Part shown: positions 6,468 to 10,542 of the stretch, piece by piece
How positions within the stretch are numbered: the stretch's first letter is position 1
Layout of the letters: every line of letters starts with the position of its first letter
Assembly: GCA_038320555.1 (NCBI GenBank)
Contig: JBBQEJ010000173.1
Span: 1-10,542 of the forward strand
Length of the DNA: 10,542 bases
DNA from: JALZOC01 sp038320555
GTDB lineage: Bacteria > Acidobacteriota > Vicinamibacteria > Vicinamibacterales > 2-12-FULL-66-21
Direction: 5' to 3'
Program-made: the position numbers and the translations under genes
The notes under the pieces: generated by a model
The model's input: only the letters and a program-made list of their open reading frames with translations
The model's database searches: none
Told to the model about the DNA's origin: nothing

Positions 6468-6484
6468 TGTCCTGTCCCCGACAC
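6467..6484. repeat. Small inverted repeat in the dnaJ-prmA gap
   Basis: GTGTC (6467-6471) and GACAC (6480-6484) enclose CTGTCCCC. The element starts at the last base of the dnaJ stop and ends two bases before the prmA start, so it fills the whole gap and leaves prmA without a recognisable Shine-Dalgarno sequence. The stem is short. I note it because it resembles the other palindromes at junctions in this window. Confidence 0.4.
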
Positions 6485-6485
6485 C

Positions 6486-7451
6486 GTGACTTATCCCGCG
6501 CTGAATCTCCGGTTCGCGCCGGGTCCGGGCGCGGGAACCCTGCAGGACATGCTATACGCCGAGCTCGACCCCTTCGAGCCGGTGGCTATCCAGGAACACG
6601 AGGCGGGTGACGGCTGGCGCGTGTTTTTCCGCACGGCCGCACTGCGCGACGCCGCGCGGGGCGCGCTCGCATCCGAGTTCGGCAACGCGCTGCTCGACCT
6701 CGTCCCGCAAGATGTCGACGACGAGGACTGGGCGCGGCGGAGTCAGGCCTCGCTGAAAGCGATCCGTGCCGGCCGAGTCGTCGTCGCGCCGCCCTGGGCT
6801 GTGCCCAGCGACTCGCGACGAGCGACTGGCGGCTGGCCGAACTTCGCCCCTTCGACAAGCTCAGAGTCGTCCCGAGCAACGTCGAGGGACGGGTCGCAAG
6901 CAGCGAGCCGCGAGCCGCCAGACGCTAGTCGCGATATTGTCATCGTGATCGAGCCCTCGACCGGTTTCGGCACGGGCCACCACGCCACGACGCGCTTGTG
7001 CCTGGCGCTGCTCCAGCAGATCGAGGTGCGCGACAAGCGCGTGATTGACGTGGGCACCGGCTCGGGCGTGCTCGCGCTGGCGGCGTGGAAGCTCGGCGCG
7101 TCGAGCATCGCGGCAATCGACAACGACAACGACGCTCTGCAGAACGCACGCGAGAACATCGACCGCAACGGCGCGACCGGCCGAATCGAAGTTCTCGAGG
7201 TCGACCTGTCCTCGGTGTCGCTTCGTCCGGCCGACATCGTGCTCGCAAACCTGACGTCGGCGGTCCTGCAGCGTCACGCGGATCCGCTCAGGAGATTGGC
7301 TGCGAGCTCGGGTGTCCTGGTCGTCAGCGGATTCAGCCGCGATGAGCTCGAAGCGATCGCGGGCGCCCTGGCGGCCACGCTGCGCCAGGTTCTCGACGAG
7401 GGGGAATGGACGGCGGCGATTCTTCAAAGTTCAAACGTTCCACGGTTCTAG
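6486..7451 (+). CDS. prmA: Ribosomal protein L11 methyltransferase PrmA, with an inserted linker
   Basis: PrmA uses S-adenosylmethionine to methylate lysines and the N-terminus of ribosomal protein L11 in the cytosol. The 321-residue product has an N-terminal substrate-recognition domain (about 1-75), then the linker DWARRSQASLKAIRAGRVVV (81-100). The methyltransferase domain carries EPSTGFGTGHHATTRLCL (156-173), the SAM motif VIDVGTGSGVLALAA (186-200) and the motif LANLTSAVL (253-261). Between APPWAVP and DIVIVIEP, about 41 Ser/Arg/Ala-rich residues (109-149) are encoded by a composite repeat array. PrmA normally has only a short turn there. The last residues (SSNVPRF) are also encoded by repeat DNA. 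The start is GTG at 6486 with no clear ribosome site, so expression may rely on reading through from dnaJ. The core motifs are intact, so it is probably functional. Confidence 0.9.
   Translation: MTYPALNLRFAPGPGAGTLQDMLYAELDPFEPVAIQEHEAGDGWRVFFRTAALRDAARGALASEFGNALLDLVPQDVDDEDWARRSQASLKAIRAGRVVVAPPWAVPSDSRRATGGWPNFAPSTSSESSRATSRDGSQAASREPPDASRDIVIVIEPSTGFGTGHHATTRLCLALLQQIEVRDKRVIDVGTGSGVLALAAWKLGASSIAAIDNDNDALQNARENIDRNGATGRIEVLEVDLSSVSLRPADIVLANLTSAVLQRHADPLRRLAASSGVLVVSGFSRDELEAIAGALAATLRQVLDEGEWTAAILQSSNVPRF
6810..6933. repeat. Composite repeat array inserted in frame in prmA
   Basis: The outer arms are period-7 arrays, CGACTCG-like on the left and AGCCGCG-like on the right. Segments 6814-6837 and 6910-6933 are reverse complements at 21 of 24 positions. 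Between them sits a second inverted element, CCCTTCGACAAGCTCAG (6848-6864) facing CCCGAGCAACGTCGAGGG (6871-6888). The left half of that inner element matches a dispersed CCCTTCGACAAGCTCAGG repeat that I recall from many bacterial genomes. The segment is about 123 bases, a multiple of three, and has no stop in the prmA frame. Confidence 0.75.
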
Positions 7452-7519
7452 AGTTCCAAGGCGCTCGAGCTCCGCGTTAGAACGTTAGAACATTGGAACG
7501 TTAGAACGTTAGAACGTTA
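7429..7519. repeat. Facing period-8 repeat arrays between prmA and rsmE; likely bidirectional terminator
   Basis: The left array (7429-7459) has units of the form GTTCnAnn. The right array (7476-7519) has about 5.5 units of GTTAGAAC with one variant, ATTGGAAC. The segments 7429-7459 and 7477-7507 are reverse complements at 25 of 31 positions, including the variant unit in the matching register, around a 17-base loop. The prmA stop (7449-7451) and the rsmE stop (7517-7519, minus strand) both lie inside the array. Between convergent genes such a stem would block read-through from both sides. Confidence 0.8.
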
Positions 7520-8251
7520 CGGATCTCTCAGAGCAAACCGCGCGATGGCGATGGCGGCGATCGCGATGGCATCGGCCCGCAGAGTCAGACCGCCAAGCGT
7601 GACGGCGATGCATCCCGCCCGTTCCGCGTGTTCCCGTTCGTCCTGAGTCCAGCCCCCCTCCGGGCCGGCAATCAACGCGAGCGAGGCCGGTGCATGATCT
7701 TCGAGCACTCGCAGCGAACTCACGTCCCGATCGGCTGCCGATGGCTCGACGAGGATAAGGCTCAGACCGTAGACGCTGGCGGCCAGCCAGTCACTGAACG
7801 GTCGAGGCGCAGCGATCGAGGGAACAACCGCGCGGCGGCACTGCTTGGCGGAGGAGACGGCGACTCTCTGCCACCGATCGTTTTCCCGTCGCGGCAGCCG
7901 CGCGATCGTACGCGACGTAATCACCGGCTCGATGGCGGTCACGCCCAGCATGGTTGCGTCGCGGACCACGGCGTCCATCTTGTCTCCCTTGAGCACGGCC
8001 TGGACGAGCGTCAGCGGGACGCGCGCTTCAGGAGCGGGAGCGATGGCCTCGAGGAGTTCGATGCGCACACGCCCGCGGACGGCCGAGACGACGCGCGCAC
8101 GAAACTCCCGGCCGTGCCCGTCGAAGACGGCGATGTCGTCGCCCGTCCCCAGCCTCATCGCGCGCGTGAGGTGATGAGCCTCATCGGCCGGCAGGTCCCC
8201 CTCGCGGGCGGACCACTCGAGCTCGGGCGCGTAGAACCGTGGCAGGCTCAC
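7517..8251 (-). CDS. rsmE: 16S rRNA (uracil-1498-N3)-methyltransferase RsmE
   Basis: RsmE methylates N3 of U1498 in 16S rRNA of the small subunit, using S-adenosylmethionine. The 244-residue product has an N-terminal PUA-like RNA-binding part starting LPRFYAPE and containing EAHHLTRAMRLGTGD (24-38). A SPOUT-fold methyltransferase part follows, with LKGDKMDAVVRDATMLGV (87-104), RWQRVAVSSAKQCRRAVVP (126-144), IAGPEGGWTQDE (194-205) and LGGLTLRAD (219-227). The length is typical. The start on the minus strand is GTG (8249-8251), with no Shine-Dalgarno sequence. A GATAAT box sits six bases upstream, which would fit a leaderless message. It is convergent with prmA although these genes are usually co-directional where they are neighbours. 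The stop codon lies in the last unit of the repeat array. Confidence 0.93.
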   Translation of the reverse strand: MSLPRFYAPELEWSAREGDLPADEAHHLTRAMRLGTGDDIAVFDGHGREFRARVVSAVRGRVRIELLEAIAPAPEARVPLTLVQAVLKGDKMDAVVRDATMLGVTAIEPVITSRTIARLPRRENDRWQRVAVSSAKQCRRAVVPSIAAPRPFSDWLAASVYGLSLILVEPSAADRDVSSLRVLEDHAPASLALIAGPEGGWTQDEREHAERAGCIAVTLGGLTLRADAIAIAAIAIARFALRDP

Positions 8252-8257
8252 GCAAGG

Positions 8258-8263
8258 ATTATC
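8258..8263 (-). promoter_or_regulatory. Candidate rsmE -10 box (GATAAT on the minus strand)
   Basis: GATAAT reads on the minus strand six bases before the rsmE GTG, so transcription would start at or very near the start codon. No matching -35 hexamer is evident. A plus-strand TATACT (8277-8282) in the same divergent gap could serve the kinase gene, also without a clear -35. Confidence 0.35.
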
Positions 8264-8295
8264 GTTTAAGTCGCGCTATACTCGCGTCGCGCACC

Positions 8296-8330
8296 CAATC
8301 GACAATCAGCAATCAGCAATTCCCAAGGTG
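8296..8330 (+). repeat. Heptamer array CAATCAG abutting the kinase start codon
   Basis: Five consecutive 7-base units begin with CAA: CAATCGA, CAATCAG, CAATCAG, CAATTCC and CAAGGTG. The last contains the GTG start of the kinase gene. The array occupies the place where a ribosome-binding site would be, and no Shine-Dalgarno sequence is visible. The last two units share only part of the motif. Confidence 0.65.
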
Positions 8331-9314
8331 TTATTCAGAGGCCAGATTCTCGGCAAATACAAGATCATCACGCCTCTCGGAAGCGGCGGATTCGGGACCG
8401 TGTACCTCGCGCAGGACACCTGGATCGACAAGAAGGTCGCAATCAAAGTGCCCCACCGGCAGGGTCTGGACTTCGGCGAGCTCCTGCGCGAGCCGCGTCT
8501 GCTGGCCAGCGTCAGCCATCCCAACATCGTCGCTATTACCACGGCGGAGAAGCAGGACAACGTTTTCTTCATCGTCATGGAATACGTGCAGGGCGAGACG
8601 CTGGAGAACATCATCGGGACGCGCGGCGCGATTGAGCTCAATCGCGCGCTCGATTTCACGTGCCAGATCTGCAACGCCGTCGATCACGCGCACACGCAGG
8701 GGGTGATCCACCGCGACCTCCGCCCGGCGAATGTCCTGGTGACAGAGAACGACATGCTGAAGGTTGCCGACTTCGGCACGTCGCGTTTTCTCGAGATCGC
8801 CGCGCACGGCACCACGGTCATCGGCAGTCCTCCGTACATGGCGCCTGAGCAGTTCCAGGGCAAAGCGGTTTTTGCGTCCGACATCTATTCGCTGGGCGTC
8901 ACGATGTACCAGATGCTGACGGGCGTCCTTCCCTATGACACGCCGGCGCCCGCCGACCTCGACAAGCTGATGTCGGGCGAACTGGTGTCACCGCCACGGC
9001 TCAAGAACCCTTCTATTCCAAAATCCATCAGCGACATCGTGATGCGCGCGATGGCGCCGGAAATCACCGCGCGTTACCAGAGGGCGCCTGAGCTTCTCGC
9101 CGATGTGCTGACCGCGCGCGCCACGCAGCCCCGCCGGACCCCGCAGCCAGCCAAACCGGACCCGTCTGCTTCGCGCGGCGCCCGGGAGGATCCGCACGGC
9201 ATTCAAACGCGCCTGCGGGCGCGGGATGCTCCGGCAGCGCGCTTCTGCTGGCAGTGCCGCAAGCCGCTCCATGCGCGCGCCGACCGATGTCCTTTCTGCG
9301 GCGAAGCGCAATAG
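8328..9314 (+). CDS. Hanks-type serine/threonine protein kinase with C-terminal zinc ribbon
   Basis: This is a eukaryotic-like protein kinase, predicted cytosolic because no membrane segment is visible in its 328 residues. The kinase domain (about 11-262) shows the Gly-rich loop LGSGGFGTVY (17-26), VAIK with K40, a likely helix-C glutamate at E55, the catalytic loop HRDLRPANVL (128-137), DFG (148-150), an activation segment with several Thr/Ser and APE (172-174). The catalytic-loop residue that is usually Lys in Ser/Thr kinases (HRDLKP) is Arg132. A Pro/Arg-rich linker (about 265-300) leads to a CxxC-x10-CxxC zinc ribbon (C307, C310, C321, C324) at the extreme C-terminus. The GTG start at 8328 lacks a ribosome site and lies on a heptamer array. 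Substrate and stimulus are unknown. The zinc ribbon may bind a partner. Confidence 0.92.
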   Translation: MLFRGQILGKYKIITPLGSGGFGTVYLAQDTWIDKKVAIKVPHRQGLDFGELLREPRLLASVSHPNIVAITTAEKQDNVFFIVMEYVQGETLENIIGTRGAIELNRALDFTCQICNAVDHAHTQGVIHRDLRPANVLVTENDMLKVADFGTSRFLEIAAHGTTVIGSPPYMAPEQFQGKAVFASDIYSLGVTMYQMLTGVLPYDTPAPADLDKLMSGELVSPPRLKNPSIPKSISDIVMRAMAPEITARYQRAPELLADVLTARATQPRRTPQPAKPDPSASRGAREDPHGIQTRLRARDAPAARFCWQCRKPLHARADRCPFCGEAQ

Positions 9315-9315
9315 A

Positions 9316-9413
9316 TTCGCGGTTCGCTTTTCGCGGGTCGCGGGTCGCGGGCCGCTATTGGCGAGTCGCTAGCCGCGAACTGCGAACTGCGAACTGCGAA
9401 CTGCGAACCATTG
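9316..9413. repeat. 14-unit heptamer array between the kinase gene and ilvE
   Basis: Starting one base after the kinase stop, the sequence can be cut into 14 consecutive 7-base units. The left part is TTCGCGG- and GTCGCGG-like, the middle is mixed (GCCGCTA, TTGGCGA, GTCGCTA, GCCGCGA), and the right part has four exact ACTGCGA units in a row (9379-9406). Left units carry TTCGC and right units its complement GCGAA. For example, GGTTCGC 9321-9327 is the exact reverse complement of 9403-9409, so the halves can fold back imperfectly. It may end the kinase transcript. No gene lies here. Confidence 0.75.
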
Positions 9414-9417
9414 TGGA

Positions 9418-9448
9418 TTGGCTCCAAACGACTCCACGAGGCTATGCT
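9418..9448 (+). promoter_or_regulatory. Candidate ilvE promoter
   Basis: TTGGCT (9418-9423) and TATGCT (9443-9448) lie 19 bases apart in the more AT-rich stretch between the heptamer array and the ilvE ribosome-binding site. The spacing is slightly long and both boxes deviate from consensus. Confidence 0.35.
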
Positions 9449-9470
9449 AAGATCTGTATTTGCTTCATTT

Positions 9471-9477
9471 TAAGGAG
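9471..9477 (+). promoter_or_regulatory. ilvE ribosome-binding site (TAAGGAG)
   Basis: TAAGGAG ends five bases before ATG 9483. It fixes the ilvE start there and not at the in-frame GTG 9477, which overlaps the site itself. It is the strongest Shine-Dalgarno sequence in the window; several other genes have none. Confidence 0.85.
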
Positions 9478-9482
9478 TGCTG

Positions 9483-10463
9483 ATGGCCTTCACAGGCACC
9501 GGGAAGATCTGGATGAACGGCACGCTCGTCGACTGGGCGGACGCCACGATTCATGTCGCATCGCACGTCATTCACTACGGCAGCGGCGTATTCGAAGGAG
9601 CGCGGTGCTATAACACGCCGCGCGGCTCGGCCTGTTTCCGTCTCGACGCGCACATGCGGCGGCTCTTCGATTCCTGCAAGATTTACCGGATGGAACCACA
9701 GGTGGACCTGTCGACGCTGACCCGCGCTGTTCTCGAGACCATCCGGGCAAACGAGTTCAAGGCCTGCTACATCCGCCCGATCGTGTATCGCGGCTACCAT
9801 GAGCTCGGCGTCAACCCGTTCCCCTGCCCCGTGGACGCCGCGGTCCTGACCTGGGAATGGGGTGCGTATCTCGGGCAGGACGCCCTCCAGAACGGCGTGG
9901 ACGTCAGGGTGAGCTCGTGGAACCGATCCGCGCCGAATACCTTTCCCACGCTCGCGAAGACCTCCGCCAACTACGCGAACTCCCAGCTGATCAAGATGGA
10001 AGCGATGCTGGATGGGTACAGCGAGGGGATCGCGCTCGATACGCATGGACACCTGAGCGAAGGCAGCGGACAGAACCTGTTCCTCGTGCGCGACAGCATC
10101 GTGTACACGCCCCCGCTCTCGGCAGCCGTGCTGCCGGGCATCACACGCAACTCGGTGATCACGCTCGCGCGCGATCTCGGGTTCACGGTGCAGGAAGAGA
10201 TGTTGCCCCGCGAATTGCTCTACATCGCGGACGAGGCGTTTTTCGCCGGCACCGCGGTGGAAATCACGCCAATCAAAACGGTGGATAAGATCGCGATCGG
10301 CGCCGGCCGCCGCGGCCCCGTCACCGAAGCGCTCCAGAAAGCGTTCTTCGCCGTCATCAACGGCGAAGTACCCGATCGGCACGGCTGGCTCACATTCGTG
10401 TATCCCGGCGAACCGCTGCAGCCGGCAACAACTGGTTCGCACGCCCGTGGTGCGGGCCGCTAG
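9483..10463 (+). CDS. ilvE: Branched-chain amino acid aminotransferase
   Basis: This is a PLP-dependent class IV (fold type IV) aminotransferase. It interconverts leucine, isoleucine and valine with their 2-oxo acids, using glutamate/2-oxoglutarate. The 326-residue product carries HYGSGVFEGARCY (31-43), IRPIVYRGYHELGV (97-110), the PLP lysine K159 in TLAKTSANYANS, LSEGSGQNLFLV (191-202) with E193, PGITRNSVI and FFAGTAVEITPI. All are IlvE hallmarks; D-amino acid transaminase and PabC are less likely given this set. The start is ATG 9483 because of the strong TAAGGAG upstream. After GWLTFV, where IlvE proteins usually end, about 20 extra Ala/Gly/Arg-rich residues follow, and the stop lies at the edge of a GC-rich repeat. 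It is probably transcribed alone. Confidence 0.95.
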   Translation: MAFTGTGKIWMNGTLVDWADATIHVASHVIHYGSGVFEGARCYNTPRGSACFRLDAHMRRLFDSCKIYRMEPQVDLSTLTRAVLETIRANEFKACYIRPIVYRGYHELGVNPFPCPVDAAVLTWEWGAYLGQDALQNGVDVRVSSWNRSAPNTFPTLAKTSANYANSQLIKMEAMLDGYSEGIALDTHGHLSEGSGQNLFLVRDSIVYTPPLSAAVLPGITRNSVITLARDLGFTVQEEMLPRELLYIADEAFFAGTAVEITPIKTVDKIAIGAGRRGPVTEALQKAFFAVINGEVPDRHGWLTFVYPGEPLQPATTGSHARGAGR

Positions 10464-10497
10464 CCGCCGCGAGCCGCCAGGCGCCAGCCGTTAACTG
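10457..10497 (+). repeat. Degenerate GC-rich repeat after ilvE
   Basis: This stretch overlaps the ilvE stop and contains recurring GCCGC / GCGAGCC / GCCAGGC / GCCAGCC words spaced about 6-8 bases apart. It then ends in GTTAACTG. The words resemble the right-hand array inside prmA (GCGAGCCGCCAG occurs in both). The period is less regular than in the other arrays. Confidence 0.45.
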
Positions 10498-10504
10498 AGT
10501 ATTC

Positions 10505-10542
10505 ATGCACATCGACGATCTGCTGGAAATCGCCGTGCAGAG
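10505..10542 (+). CDS. Start of a gene cut by the window edge, possibly pilT
   Basis: ATG at 10505 opens a frame running off the window and encoding MHIDDLLEIAVQ. This resembles the N-terminus of PilT-type type IV pilus retraction ATPases (typically M-x-I-x-x-LL followed by a hydrophobic-Val stretch before SDLH). Twelve residues are too few for a firm call. TGAG at 10496-10499 is a weak ribosome site. Confidence 0.4.
   Translation, partial: MHIDDLLEIAVQ

Noticed and set aside
6810..6933. Array in prmA considered as a sign of a pseudogene
   Set aside because: The insertion keeps the frame, introduces no stop and leaves the substrate-recognition and SAM-binding motifs intact on both sides, so a broken gene is not supported.
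8296..9413. Heptamer arrays considered as CRISPR
   Set aside because: The units are 7 bases with no spacers of 30 bases or so between repeats, and no cas gene is nearby.
9465..10442. 325-codon open frame on the minus strand opposite ilvE
   Set aside because: The plus strand has a strong ribosome site, the catalytic lysine motif and all IlvE signatures. The antisense frame has none.
1..10542. tRNA, rRNA, riboswitch, phage, defence and toxin-antitoxin genes
   Set aside because: No cloverleaf, ribosomal RNA core, known aptamer or relevant protein motif was seen in any gap or frame on reading by eye. Structured RNAs without sequence hallmarks could be missed.

Overview
This is a GC-rich, gene-dense bacterial chromosome segment made mostly of housekeeping genes. 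Gene content and the small palindromes and short-period tandem repeats at the gene junctions suggest an Acidobacteriota-like organism, possibly of the Vicinamibacteria type. That placement is inference from general familiarity, not from a search. I see no phage, transposase, CRISPR, defence or toxin-antitoxin genes, and no RNA gene.

Layout. Positions 1-331 hold no convincing complete gene: a possible 3' end of an upstream gene, a perfect 15-bp inverted repeat, and a tandem 21-bp repeat. A three-gene tight run follows: a parvulin-type peptidyl-prolyl isomerase lipoprotein (332-1390), an XdhC-family molybdenum-enzyme maturation factor (about 1387-2232) and an Atz/Trz-type amidohydrolase/deaminase (2229-3605). 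Both junctions are 4-base stop/start overlaps. A TATAAT box and a perfect CIRCE operator (3662-3688) then open the heat-shock unit hrcA-grpE-dnaJ (3695-6467), with prmA behind it (6486-7451). dnaK is not in this cluster. rsmE (7517-8251) lies on the opposite strand, convergent with prmA. It is divergent from a soluble Hanks-type Ser/Thr kinase with a C-terminal zinc ribbon (8328-9314). A branched-chain aminotransferase (ilvE, 9483-10463) follows, and the window ends in the first codons of a gene that may be pilT.

How the parts relate. hrcA, grpE and dnaJ form the repressor and co-chaperone part of the DnaK system, and CIRCE makes the unit autoregulated by HrcA. prmA (methylates ribosomal protein L11) and rsmE (methylates 16S rRNA) are frequent companions of this cluster in other bacteria. 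The PPIase lipoprotein acts outside the cytoplasm on exported proteins. XdhC plus a deaminase suggests purine or related heterocycle catabolism, but the molybdenum hydroxylase itself is not here.

The most unusual signal is not a gene. Several junctions carry tandem arrays with a 7- or 8-base period, with a different unit at each site, and two of them form long imperfect inverted repeats. Other junctions carry short palindromes built on GGGGTC-N-GACCCC or a GGCGGAAG stem. One composite array sits in frame inside prmA and adds about 41 residues. Others supply stop codons, or occupy the position of a ribosome-binding site.
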